DNA from: Oscillospiraceae bacterium
GTDB taxonomy: Bacteria > Bacillota > Clostridia > Oscillospirales > Ruminococcaceae
Direction of reading: 5' to 3'
Length of the DNA stretch: 58,954 bases
Assembly: GCA_900768105.1 (NCBI GenBank)
Contig: CAAGBQ010000129.1
Span: 1 to 58,954 of the forward strand
Shown: one piece after another, positions 31,814 through 40,544 of the stretch
Position numbering within the stretch: position 1 is the first letter of the stretch
How the letters are laid out: each line of letters opens with the position of its first letter
Program-made: the position numbers and the translations under genes
The notes under the pieces: generated by a model
What the model was told of the DNA's origin: nothing
The model's input: the letters and a program-made list of their open reading frames with translations, nothing else
Databases searched by the model: none

Positions 31814-34399
31814 TTAAATCTTCCGGCGAACCAGGATGACCACCAAAACGGCAGCCAGCCAGAAAAGCTGGAAGGCGGCGAGCATATACATGGAAAGGCT
31901 TGCTATGTTTCCGGTAAAGAGGAAAATCGTAACAAGAATAAATCCAAGCACTATGCCAATCATTTCAAGAAGTGCCGCCGCAAATGATGATTGGCGGATA
32001 ATTCCGCTGCAATTGAGCAAATCGGAAAGAGAAGAAAGACTTCCGTCATAAACCGCCGCCGCAGAGGCAGTTTCTCTCTCTTCGGTAAGCTCTGCGCACT
32101 TCTGTTGATATTTTGAGGAAAGCAGCTTAAGCTGGCTTTCCGGATAAGCAAAAAGTTCACTGAGTTTTTCAGTTGTAATATTTGGGTCGCTGCAATTGAT
32201 AACAAGGCGGATTCCTCTGCCTGCCATAATTCCGAGGGAACGGTAAACTTCCTCGTCCGCATGATAGCTTAAAACAAACATTGCGGTAAGCACGCCGCTG
32301 TTTGCAAGATAAAGAATGTCCTTTCCGCCGCCCACATATTTGTTTTCATAGTCGTGGGACGGAATATCAATTCCGTGGTTTATCATAAGCTCTCGGTTGC
32401 CGATAAGCACACGCTTTCCGCCGACCCAAGCCGAAAGACCCATGCCGTCCTCATAGATAATCGTATCTACCGGACGGAGCAGCTTTCTGTCGCCCTGCAC
32501 AACATTAAGAAATATGCTGCCAAGGGTGCTTTTTGTGCTGCATATTACGGAAGCAGCATCAAGAATCGCTTCATCAATGCGCCCCTGCGCAAAGGTCTTG
32601 ATTGCATGAAGCACTATGCTTCCCGCAGGGAAAAGATCCTCGATATCAAGGAGCACGGAATCCGTTTCCGCAAAGGTTTCTGCGGTGTATCCGCCTGCCA
32701 TCATGCTTCCGCGCTCGTTAAGCGCGCGGCAGGAACGATATACCGGAAGTGCACCCGCAATTGTTGCGGAAAAAGGCGAAGCCACACAAAGAATTGCTGC
32801 AAAGCCGGTTACCGCATCGGAAATTCTTCCGGTAAGCAGAAAAGCAATTACTCCCACAAGAATCGAGCAGAGGAAAACTATCGGGGCAACAACCCTTGCA
32901 ATGCTTTCCGTCGCATCGTCGCGGTACGAAAGCTCCAAAAACCTTGCAAAGAACTTTGCCTTTGCGCTGGTACAAAAACGCGGTGTTTCGTCGCGCTGAC
33001 CGGTAAGCTCTCTTGCAAGCTCCTTATTATGCACCGGCAACAGTGCAGATTGGTCTTTGCCGGAAACGAGAGTTTCAAAATTATCTCCGATTCTTTTTGC
33101 CGAAAGCGCCTTGCCTATGGTATTAAACAAAAGGCAAAGCAGCGTTATCGGGAAGAAAAGGTTTTCTCCTCCGGATGACATCGAGGTCGGGTCTATTACG
33201 AACGAAACGCCAAGCGCCGCCGCGCCGATTACCGAGCAGGCCGCAAATGTATCGTTGCCTGCTCTGAACCTTGCAAGAGAAAGCAGTCCGCCGCCCACGG
33301 TCACATTGCAGGTAAGCGCCGCGATGCATATTATTGCAAGATTTATGGCGGGGAATACAATTCCGGATTTTGAAAAGGCGATTGCCTCCGGCAATTGATA
33401 CCCCAAAACGGGCGACAGACACAGAACTGACGCGCATACGAATAAAACCAGTATTATTATACACCTAATTATCAAGCTTGTAAACTGGTTTGAAAGATTT
33501 TTTTCAACAGATTCCGCCTGTGACGGATTTTCATAATCGTCCGGGTCGTCGTCCTCCGGTTGGTGCATACCCTCCACAAGATCCTTTGCTATATCGGTAT
33601 TTGCTTTTTCGGAAAATTTATTTTTTACCGGCTCTCTGCTCGGCACTTCGGGAATATGTATTCCCTGGTGGGTAGGCTCCGCCACCTGCTTCATAAACTC
33701 CTCGACCTTGTCGCGGCGTTTTTCGGTAAACTCTTTATAAAGGTCGCGGTTGCTGCTGTCGGTAAGGTCGTTTTCTCCGCTTTCCTTCTTTTCTTTTGCC
33801 GCGGCAAAGCCGCCGACGATTCCTGCGGAAAACTTTTCTTCCGGAGCCGCTGTCTGCTTTTCTTCGGTCTGCTCCGTTTTTTCAAAGTGCTCGGCTTCCT
33901 TTGCCTTTTCCAGATGCTCCTGCTTTTGCGCCTCCGGCGCCTTCTCCGGCGCAACGGCGGTTTTTGCAAAGCCGTTTACCGGACGGTCAAAATCCCTTTC
34001 CGCAAAGTGCTTCGACATATCCTTCGGAACAAATCCTTCGGGCTTATCCTCATTTTTGGAAACGGGTACAACAGTTGTTTCGTGCGCCGGAACGGTATTT
34101 ACCTTTGCGGCAAAGCCATTCTTCTTTTCTTTAGGCTTTTTTCCGTTTTTCCACTCCGTGGGGCCGAAATATTGCGAAAGAGTATCGTCCACCTGTATGG
34201 TACGGGTGGTCATAGGCTCGCTGTTATATTTCTTTGTATAAGTCGGCGCCTGCTCCTGCTTTTTTTCCGGAACGGTGTTCTTTTGCCGCATTTCAAAAAA
34301 ATCACCCTGCTTTTCCGCCGGAGCGCCCGCCGCTTCCTTTTGCTTTTTTCTTCTTACTTCCTCCAGAATATCGTCTACCGAATATCCGTTGCCCGCCAT
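31814..34399 (-). CDS. P-type-ATPase-like membrane protein lacking catalytic motifs
   Basis: 861 residues, ATG with GGAGGAAGGAG. The first 300 residues are charged and disordered. About eight membrane segments follow (307-330, 346-365, 385-403, 412-430, 504-524, 528-550, 808-829, 836-856). The TM block CVASPFSATIAGALP aligns with the CPx/SPC metal-site helix of P1B ATPases and GNRELM with their nucleotide-domain GN motif. DKTGT is replaced by DIEDLF (D585) and GDGxND by YDGSLSSLSD. It cannot be an ordinary pump, and probably has a structural or sensing role. Confidence 0.75.
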   Translation of the reverse strand: MAGNGYSVDDILEEVRRKKQKEAAGAPAEKQGDFFEMRQKNTVPEKKQEQAPTYTKKYNSEPMTTRTIQVDDTLSQYFGPTEWKNGKKPKEKKNGFAAKVNTVPAHETTVVPVSKNEDKPEGFVPKDMSKHFAERDFDRPVNGFAKTAVAPEKAPEAQKQEHLEKAKEAEHFEKTEQTEEKQTAAPEEKFSAGIVGGFAAAKEKKESGENDLTDSSNRDLYKEFTEKRRDKVEEFMKQVAEPTHQGIHIPEVPSREPVKNKFSEKANTDIAKDLVEGMHQPEDDDPDDYENPSQAESVEKNLSNQFTSLIIRCIIILVLFVCASVLCLSPVLGYQLPEAIAFSKSGIVFPAINLAIICIAALTCNVTVGGGLLSLARFRAGNDTFAACSVIGAAALGVSFVIDPTSMSSGGENLFFPITLLCLLFNTIGKALSAKRIGDNFETLVSGKDQSALLPVHNKELARELTGQRDETPRFCTSAKAKFFARFLELSYRDDATESIARVVAPIVFLCSILVGVIAFLLTGRISDAVTGFAAILCVASPFSATIAGALPVYRSCRALNERGSMMAGGYTAETFAETDSVLLDIEDLFPAGSIVLHAIKTFAQGRIDEAILDAASVICSTKSTLGSIFLNVVQGDRKLLRPVDTIIYEDGMGLSAWVGGKRVLIGNRELMINHGIDIPSHDYENKYVGGGKDILYLANSGVLTAMFVLSYHADEEVYRSLGIMAGRGIRLVINCSDPNITTEKLSELFAYPESQLKLLSSKYQQKCAELTEERETASAAAVYDGSLSSLSDLLNCSGIIRQSSFAAALLEMIGIVLGFILVTIFLFTGNIASLSMYMLAAFQLFWLAAVLVVILVRRKI

Positions 34400-34433
34400 G
34401 ATTTTCTCCTTCCTCCGTATTCTGAAAAATCCC

Positions 34434-35216
34434 TTACCGTGCTTTTATCCCAAGGCGCTGGCGCGCGACCTCGTACATCATTACGGAAGCCGCCACCGAA
34501 GCGTTCAGCGATTCGATTTTTCCGCGCATCGGCAGCGAAACAACAAAATCGCATTTTTCTTTAACAAGACGGCTTACGCCCTTTCCTTCCGCGCCCACAA
34601 CAAGGCCTACGCTTCCGGTAAAGTCCTCCTGCCAAACCGCAGTTCCGTCCATATCCGCGCCAAAAACCCAAACTCCGCGTTCTTTAAGCTCGTCGATTGC
34701 CGCCGGAATGTTCGCAACGCGAACAACCGGAACATATTCCACCGCGCCCACACTGGTTTTTGCCACAACATAATTAAGTCCCACACTGCGCCGCTTTGGT
34801 ATTATTACCCCATGTGCGCCGCAACATTCAGCGGTTCTTATAACCGCACCGAGATTATGTCCGTCCTCCAAACCATCCGCAATTATAATAAACGGCTTTT
34901 CGCCGCGCTCCTGCGCAAGAGCAAACACATCATCAAGGCTTGCATAGGCGTGTGCCGCCGCAAAGGCGACTACACCCTGGGCATTTGCGCCGGCGGCAAT
35001 CTCATCAATTTTTACCGGAGAGGTTTCTTTTACCGGTACGCCCGCTTCCTTTGCAAGAGCATACAGCTTTCCAAGGCCGGTGCAGCCCTTTGCAACAAGT
35101 ATTCTGTCTATTTCTCTTCCGGCTTTAAGTGCCTCTATAACCGCGTTCCTGCCCGCAATTTTATCTTTATCGGCTTCGTTTTCACGAAGCGGTTCTCTGT
35201 CCTTGTTTATATCCAC
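34434..35216 (-). CDS. rlmB: 23S rRNA (guanosine-2'-O)-methyltransferase RlmB (SpoU family)
   Basis: 260 residues, GTG with AAGGGAG. SpoU motifs in order: motif 1 LEDGHNLGAVIRTAECCGAHG, motif 2 GLVVGAEGKGVSRL, motif 3 LPMRGKIESLNASVAASVMMYE-like. The N-terminal substrate-binding part includes IAGRNAVIEAL. It methylates G2251 of 23S rRNA. It starts 2 bases after the padR stop and ends 34 bases before the P-type-ATPase-like gene. Confidence 0.88.
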   Translation of the reverse strand: MDINKDREPLRENEADKDKIAGRNAVIEALKAGREIDRILVAKGCTGLGKLYALAKEAGVPVKETSPVKIDEIAAGANAQGVVAFAAAHAYASLDDVFALAQERGEKPFIIIADGLEDGHNLGAVIRTAECCGAHGVIIPKRRSVGLNYVVAKTSVGAVEYVPVVRVANIPAAIDELKERGVWVFGADMDGTAVWQEDFTGSVGLVVGAEGKGVSRLVKEKCDFVVSLPMRGKIESLNASVAASVMMYEVARQRLGIKAR

Positions 35217-35218
35217 TT

Positions 35219-35554
35219 TTATTCTCCCTTCATCAGGGTGGAAATGTTGACCACCGTTTCAATCCAATAATCCCGAAGCTTTTCGTTAATCTGTGTGCCT
35301 TTTGGGGTGCGAACATAATATTTTCGCGGTTTTCCCTCCGACATATCCCATTCGCTTTGTAAAAGCCCCTGATTTTCAAGGCGCCGCAAAAGCGGATACA
35401 ATGTATTTCCGTCAACGGGAACGCCCCTTTCCGTCAGTTCCTGCCCCAAAGAATACCCATATTTGGGCGAGGAAAGCTGGTTCAATACACCGAGAACAAC
35501 AGTGCCGCGGCGCAATTCCGAAACAAAACCGGCGATAATTTCGTCGTCGCTCAA
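35219..35554 (-). CDS. PadR-family transcriptional regulator
   Basis: 111 residues from the TTG at 35554 (GAGGGAAG upstream). Winged helix typical of PadR (TVVLGVLNQLSSPKYGYSLG, GNTLYPLLRRLENQGLLQSEW, PRKYYVRTPKG). It has only a short C-terminal tail. It is first in the unit with rlmB and the P-type-ATPase-like gene, and its promoter holds a palindrome, so it probably represses its own operon. Confidence 0.88.
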   Translation of the reverse strand: MSDDEIIAGFVSELRRGTVVLGVLNQLSSPKYGYSLGQELTERGVPVDGNTLYPLLRRLENQGLLQSEWDMSEGKPRKYYVRTPKGTQINEKLRDYWIETVVNISTLMKGE

Positions 35555-35620
35555 ACTTCCCTCACCTCTCAAAAAAATGGCTTAATAATGCAATTTTTCG
35601 GCAATGCAAAATACCGGTCT

Positions 35621-35640
35621 GCCGGTCCTTTCGGACCGGC
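35621..35640. repeat. GC-rich hairpin in the padR leader
   Basis: GCCGGTCC-TTTC-GGACCGGC, within a larger imperfect dyad (AAAATA...TATTTT), between promoter and gene. Confidence 0.6.
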
Positions 35641-35701
35641 CGTTCCGATATTTTGTCCAAAAAATAACAGGGGGATTAGAATATATTTCTATCCGTTTAC
35701 G

Positions 35702-35731
35702 AGTATACTGTATAATATACACATTTGTCAA
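35702..35731 (-). promoter_or_regulatory. padR promoter with palindrome
   Basis: Minus strand TTGACA, 18-base spacer, TATACT. The spacer holds a 13-base palindrome (35709-35721), TGTATAATATACA on the plus strand, a candidate autoregulatory site. Confidence 0.75.
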
Positions 35732-35860
35732 GTATAAATTATATTCATTTTTAAAATAATTATTTTCAAGCTTATCAAAATTTTGAATTATTTATTTTTA
35801 ATTTTATTTCATATTTCAATTATTTTTATTTTAAAATACTGTGTACCACACGAATATAAC
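35732..35860. other. AT-rich gene-free DNA
   Basis: No coding frame and no clear signal was seen in this AT-rich stretch between the padR promoter and the terminator of the next gene. Confidence 0.5.
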
Positions 35861-35897
35861 AAAAAAAGAACCGCCCTCGGTATATCGGCGGTTCTTT
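35861..35897 (-). terminator. Terminator of the YgfK-like gene
   Basis: AAAGAACCGCC and GGCGGTTCTTT, followed on the minus strand by a long T-run. Confidence 0.9.
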
Positions 35898-35968
35898 GGA
35901 ATAAATTTCAATATACAGCTTAAAAAGTTCGTTTTTGGCTTAATTATGCGCTTTTTTAGCCTTATTTA

Positions 35969-38902
35969 TTACTCTGTTTTGAGTAAGCGCGGATAGCTTT
36001 TCATTATAATTCCTGCCATTTCACGGATTTCGTCCGGTATCATTCCCATCGGACCGTTTATCGGGTCGTATTTAAATACCTTTCCGTCAATACGGAAACG
36101 GCAGTTATTCGCCTCTCCGGTTACATAAAATCCATCGTTTTCACTCTTTTTAAAGTCCTCTTCATCAAGGAAAAGAGTGAATTTTTCTTTATACGGCTTT
36201 CCGTCATATGGGCAGCAATCCGCACAAATTCCGCATTCATCGCAAAATTCGTCTATATGGACTATTTGGCGGCTGCCATCGGAAAGAGTGACGGACATAT
36301 TTGCTCTGTTTGGGCAGCACTCCGCGCAGAATTCACAGATTGTGTCACATTCAAGGCAGCGTTCGCCTTCCTTGCAGGCTTTGCAGTCCGCACAAAGCCT
36401 GCCGCGATTTTTCATAAAGGATTTATCCTCTGCCTCGTTATCCGGCATATACTTATCAAAATGCGCATTGGCAAGCCTTTTTGCAAGGCGCTGCGCATCC
36501 GCAATAACATCCGCAATATCTGCGGTTCTTCCCAAAAGTGCGTCGCCCACAAGATAAACATGGCCGTCCGCCTCATCAAGCAGCGGAGAATCACATTCTT
36601 CGCCCACGGCATTTATAACAATATCGGCAGATATTTTTTCTTTCTCCTCGGTTATAAGCAGCGGGCGAATTCCTGTTTCCTCATCCGGTTCGCCATAAAC
36701 CGTTTTGCGGCAGAAAAGATTGCCTCCGCGAACCCCGCTTGTGGAAAGGCTATCCATAATGAATATGCCTTCTTTTTTCATTGCCTCAATTTCCGACGGG
36801 GATGCAGTCATCTCGCCCCGTGGGCGGTCAAATACAACTGTTACCCTATCAATAGTTGGCAGCTTTTTTGCGCAGCGTGCAGCCGCCGCAGCGGTATGGC
36901 CGCCACCCACAACGATAAGGTTTCCTATGTACTTTTCCTCAAGTGTCTCCTGCTCCTCCCTGCGGAATTCCTCAAGGAACTCCAATGCAGGAACGGATTT
37001 TCCGAAAGCAAATTTAAGATGGCTCTGCTTTCCCGCTCCGATTGCAAGAACAATTTTTTCAAAGCCCTTTTCGCGCAGTTCCTTAACGGAGGTTATCTCC
37101 GTTTCCAGCTCCATATTTATTCCAAGCGCCTGAATAAGCGTTGTGTCCCACTCCACATCGGCGTCGTTTATGCGGAATTTCGGCACATATTTTGTAACGG
37201 AGCCTCCGGGGCGCTGTTCTTTATCAAATATGGTTACATTTGCGCCTTGGCGTGCCAAAAAGCACGCCGTCGCAAGTCCGGCGGGGCCGCAGCCGACAAC
37301 GGCTATGGGTTCGCCCGCGCGGGATTTAAGCTCTGTTTCGTCCAAAAGGTCGAAGCAGGCGTTTTTCGCCGCGCGCAGGTTTTCCGCATTGATTGCGAGC
37401 GGTCCCTCGTAAAAGCGGCGCGCGCAGGAATCCGCGCATGGGTGCGGACAAAGGGTTTCCACCGTAAACGGCATTGGGTTGCGTTCAATAATAACTCGGA
37501 GCGCTTCCAGACTTCTGTCGTTTTTCAAAAGCCGCATAATAAGCGGAACATCCTGCCCAAGGGGGCAAACTGCGCGGCACTGCGCCTTTGCGCAATATAC
37601 CGGCGGAATTGGTCCCTTTGCTTTACGGAGGGCAGCACACTCCTTGTTTTTATAACGGCCGCCGGAATAGGCTTCTTTTTCTATATCCGGCAGGTCGGAG
37701 GTAAGGATTCCGGAGAACTGGGTGTAGTCGCACTTTGAAACCGCCTCCACAGTCTGTTTAAGGCGTGCAAGGCCGCCGGGACGGATTATATCCGAAACCA
37801 TGGTAACAGGCCAAATTCCGGCGGAGAAAAGCTTTTCCGCCGTATATATATCTGCGCCGCCCGCAAAGCAGACGCGCAAACCGCCGCCGAAATCGTTTGC
37901 AATTTTCTCCGCAAGAGAAAACGCAATCGGGAACAGCGCCCGACCGGTAAGCTTGCCGCCCTTTACGCTGCGCTCATCGGCATTTTCCACACAAAGTCCG
38001 TCGCAAACCTTTACTCCGAACTCAAGACGGTGCGAATCCGCCTTGAACTGAAGGCGCGAAAGCGCCGGCTTTATATCATCATAGCTTGCTTCGGAATCAA
38101 TGCGGTCCTTGCTTATTACAACATCGTCGTAACCGTTTATGTCAAGTATCCCGCGAATCGTGTAATATCCGAGAATATCCGGGCTTAAACGCACAAAGGT
38201 ATGCAGGCGCTTTTCCTCAATAAGGTATTCCGCGCAGGATTCCACCTCCTGTGCGGAAAGTCCCGCACGCGGCACAAAGGTTGCGGAAATGCAGACATTG
38301 GGACTTATATCTGACAGATAGGTATTATCAATACCGTCAAGCTCGTCCATATGTGCGCGCGCCCAGTTTTCACATTCACGCCAAACAGGGGTATATTCCG
38401 CAGATTTAAGCCCCTCGATAAAGCTGTTCATCTTTTCCGACTTCAAATCCGCAAGGCTTCCGCCAACGGACATATTGAAGATAAAGCCCTCCGGCACGCC
38501 AAGCTCAAAAGCAGTGCTCAAAAGCTTTATTGCATACCACGCCTTTACATATTCGCCGAAGGCTTCGCCAAGGGCAAGCTCCGACGGATGTTCGGAAGAA
38601 AAAGTCCTGTCGCCTATTGCGGCGCTGGGCTTTTCGGCAGGCTCCGATTCCGGAAACACGGTTTTAAGTTCAAAAAAGCGTGCTCCTGCCGCATATGCGG
38701 CAATTATGCCCTGCGCCGTCTGGGTAACGGGGCCCGCTGCCGGACCCACTGGGTTTTCTATTCGCAGACCGAATATGGGAAGGCGGTTTCTTCCGGCCTT
38801 GTAAATATCCCTAACGCCGAAAACGGTACCGTCGGCGGAGTATTCCTCCAACAACAGCGCCATAAGCTTTTCAAAAGAAAGCGGCCTTAATAAATCGCTC
38901 AT
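35969..38902 (-). CDS. ygfK: YgfK-like flavoprotein (putative selenate reductase subunit family)
   Basis: 977 residues from the ATG at 38902; GGGAGG lies in the longer in-frame extension. Domains in order: a dihydroorotate-dehydrogenase-like barrel (about 1-400), a Cys-rich GltD-type linker, FAD and NAD sites (VGCGPAGLATACFLARQG; GNLIVVGGGHTAAAAARC), and C-terminal iron-sulfur clusters (CADCKACKEG..., CDECGICADCCPY). E. coli YgfK sits in the anaerobic purine-catabolism cluster; none of those partners is here. The reaction is unproven. A palindrome overlaps its promoter. Confidence 0.85.
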   Translation of the reverse strand: MSDLLRPLSFEKLMALLLEEYSADGTVFGVRDIYKAGRNRLPIFGLRIENPVGPAAGPVTQTAQGIIAAYAAGARFFELKTVFPESEPAEKPSAAIGDRTFSSEHPSELALGEAFGEYVKAWYAIKLLSTAFELGVPEGFIFNMSVGGSLADLKSEKMNSFIEGLKSAEYTPVWRECENWARAHMDELDGIDNTYLSDISPNVCISATFVPRAGLSAQEVESCAEYLIEEKRLHTFVRLSPDILGYYTIRGILDINGYDDVVISKDRIDSEASYDDIKPALSRLQFKADSHRLEFGVKVCDGLCVENADERSVKGGKLTGRALFPIAFSLAEKIANDFGGGLRVCFAGGADIYTAEKLFSAGIWPVTMVSDIIRPGGLARLKQTVEAVSKCDYTQFSGILTSDLPDIEKEAYSGGRYKNKECAALRKAKGPIPPVYCAKAQCRAVCPLGQDVPLIMRLLKNDRSLEALRVIIERNPMPFTVETLCPHPCADSCARRFYEGPLAINAENLRAAKNACFDLLDETELKSRAGEPIAVVGCGPAGLATACFLARQGANVTIFDKEQRPGGSVTKYVPKFRINDADVEWDTTLIQALGINMELETEITSVKELREKGFEKIVLAIGAGKQSHLKFAFGKSVPALEFLEEFRREEQETLEEKYIGNLIVVGGGHTAAAAARCAKKLPTIDRVTVVFDRPRGEMTASPSEIEAMKKEGIFIMDSLSTSGVRGGNLFCRKTVYGEPDEETGIRPLLITEEKEKISADIVINAVGEECDSPLLDEADGHVYLVGDALLGRTADIADVIADAQRLAKRLANAHFDKYMPDNEAEDKSFMKNRGRLCADCKACKEGERCLECDTICEFCAECCPNRANMSVTLSDGSRQIVHIDEFCDECGICADCCPYDGKPYKEKFTLFLDEEDFKKSENDGFYVTGEANNCRFRIDGKVFKYDPINGPMGMIPDEIREMAGIIMKSYPRLLKTE

Positions 38903-38932
38903 AAAAAAACTGCCTCCCATGCGGTTACATTC

Positions 38933-38953
38933 TGATACACATTAAGTGTATCA
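38933..38953. promoter_or_regulatory. Palindromic operator TGATACAC-N5-GTGTATCA
   Basis: A perfect 8+5+8 dyad covering the -10 of the ygfK promoter, an ideal place for a repressor. The regulator is unknown. Confidence 0.65.
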
Positions 38954-38973
38954 TTTTTTGCCGCGGAATACAA
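38945..38973 (-). promoter_or_regulatory. ygfK promoter
   Basis: Minus strand TTGTAT, 17-base spacer, TACACT. Confidence 0.6.
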
Positions 38974-39075
38974 GAGAAATTTGCCCCGTACCTTTATAAG
39001 TTTTATGGCAAAAAAATAACTCCGCACGGAGCAATCTCCGGCGAAGTTCATATATGTAAAAGCTCCGTCAATAGC

Positions 39076-39099
39076 AAAAAGCCGCTAAAATAGCGGCTT
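39076..39099 (-). terminator. Terminator of the tRNA pair
   Basis: AAGCCGCTA and TAGCGGCTT arms with a short loop, then TTTTT on the minus strand. Confidence 0.85.
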
Positions 39100-39101
39100 G
39101 A

Positions 39102-39177
39102 TGGAGCTGATAATCAGATTCGAACTGATGACCTCATCCTTACCAAGGATGTGCTCTACCTACTGAGCTACATCAGC
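39102..39177 (-). tRNA. tRNA-Thr (GGT)
   Basis: 76 bases with encoded CCA. Acceptor GCTGATG pairs with its complement. The anticodon loop is CTTGGTAAG with anticodon GGT, and the T loop GTTCGAATC is present. Read with tRNA-Asp from one promoter. Confidence 0.95.
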
Positions 39178-39181
39178 AAAG

Positions 39182-39258
39182 TGGCGACCCGGAAGGGGCT
39201 CGAACCCTCGACCTCTAGCGTGACAGGCTAGCGTTCTAACCAGCTGAACTACCGGGCC
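39182..39258 (-). tRNA. tRNA-Asp (GTC)
   Basis: 77 bases with encoded CCA. The acceptor stem has one G-U pair. Anticodon stem-loop GCTAGCC-TGTCAC-type with anticodon GTC; T loop GGTTCGAGCC. It lies 4 bases upstream of tRNA-Thr. Confidence 0.95.
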
Positions 39259-39288
39259 ACATTTGACTCTCTCGAATCAACGCTGTTT

Positions 39289-39317
39289 ATTATACACGAC
39301 GGAGAGCACTTTGTCAA
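39289..39317 (-). promoter_or_regulatory. Perfect consensus promoter of the tRNA pair
   Basis: Minus strand TTGACA, 17-base spacer, TATAAT, about 30 bases before tRNA-Asp. Confidence 0.95.
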
Positions 39318-39433
39318 CACTTTTTTTAATTTTTTGCGATATTTTTTAAAATCGCAGAAAGTGGCTTATTTATGCGCTTTTTTGTCAATTTGCGCAAAAA
39401 TCTTCCGCTTTTTGTCGAATTCCTACTCCTTTT

Positions 39434-39997
39434 TTAAAGGAAAAACAATCCGCAAAGCGCCCCCACTCCAATCCAAACGGCGGGCGGAAGCTTTTTGAAT
39501 TTATATGAGAAAAAAACAATCACGCCGAAAATCACGATTGCCGGAATATTGAAAAAATCAAGCAGCTTTCCCGCTGCGGCACTTTCCGTATGAACAAGGG
39601 CAACCCTAGCAATGGAAAGCCACGCATTGAGCACAAGGCCGCAAACGGCGGGACGCAGGCCAAGAAAGGCGTATTTTACATATTTATTCTCGCTGAATTT
39701 ATCGAGGAATTTTGATACCAAAATTATGATAATAAAGCTTGGCAAAACAAGGCTGAAAACTCCGGCAACGGAGCCTGCAATTCCATATGCCTTATATCCC
39801 GCAAAGGTTGCCATATTTATTCCTAACGGTCCCGGGGTCGCTTCCGAAATCGCGATCATATCCGCAACATCCCGCGTAGTAAACCAATCGTACTTTTCCG
39901 CCATTGCATTAAAGAACGGAAGAGTGACCACGCCGCCGCCGATTGCAAAAAGCCCCGCCTTAAAAAACTCCCAGCACATCAAAAGAAAATCAGCCAT
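39434..39997 (-). CDS. chrA: Chromate transporter half-protein
   Basis: 187 residues from the ATG at 39997, 8 bases inside the end of the first half gene (GGGGTGAAAG upstream). Chromate-transporter signature FFKAGLFAIGGGVVTLPF and SEATPGPLGINMATFAGY; about five membrane segments. With the upstream half it forms the short-chain pair in place of one fused ChrA. The actual substrate is often not chromate in gut bacteria. Confidence 0.85.
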   Translation of the reverse strand: MADFLLMCWEFFKAGLFAIGGGVVTLPFFNAMAEKYDWFTTRDVADMIAISEATPGPLGINMATFAGYKAYGIAGSVAGVFSLVLPSFIIIILVSKFLDKFSENKYVKYAFLGLRPAVCGLVLNAWLSIARVALVHTESAAAGKLLDFFNIPAIVIFGVIVFFSYKFKKLPPAVWIGVGALCGLFFL

Positions 39998-40544
39998 TGC
40001 TTTCACCCCGCTTTTCCCTTGCTTTGCCGGAAAATACTCCCGCAAAAATTGCCGCCAGCACAAGCCAAACCGGAGAAACACCGAAAAATACAGAAGCAGC
40101 AAAAACCGCGGCGAAAATCAAAACACCGACCCAGTCCTTTATTCCCGCTTTGCCAAGCTTTATAATCGTGGCTACCATCATGGCACAGGCAGCAACACGG
40201 ATTCCTGAAAGGACGCTTTGCACTTCCTTTATTGCCGCAAAGCTTTCCAGCACCGTTGATATTAAAATGATAATTATAAGAGAAGGCATCACCACACCCA
40301 CGGTGGCACAAACGGCGCCTAAAATACCCTTCATTTTATAGCCGGTTTTTGTTGCGGTGTTTACCGCAATAACGCCGGGGGTACACTGGGCAAGAGCGTA
40401 CATATCAAGAAGCTCTTCGTTATTTATCCAACCCTTTTTATCGACTATTTCGTGTTCCAACAACGGAAGCATTGCATAGCCGCCGCCAAACATAAGCAAG
40501 CCAAGCTTAAAAAATGAAATAAAAAGCTGCAAACAGATATTCAT
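39990..40544 (-). CDS. chrA: Chromate transporter half-protein
   Basis: 184 residues. The start ATG shares one base with the mtaB stop (TAATG). Signature FFKLGLLMFGGGYAMLPLLE and AQCTPGVIAVNTATKTGY; five or six membrane segments. It overlaps the second half by 8 bases. Both halves should insert with opposite topology as a dimer. Confidence 0.85.
   Translation of the reverse strand: MNICLQLFISFFKLGLLMFGGGYAMLPLLEHEIVDKKGWINNEELLDMYALAQCTPGVIAVNTATKTGYKMKGILGAVCATVGVVMPSLIIIILISTVLESFAAIKEVQSVLSGIRVAACAMMVATIIKLGKAGIKDWVGVLIFAAVFAASVFFGVSPVWLVLAAIFAGVFSGKAREKRGESNG

Noticed and set aside
36257..37738. A 493-codon plus-strand frame opposite ygfK
   Set aside because: Antisense shadow of a gene with FAD, NAD and cluster motifs; no independent support.
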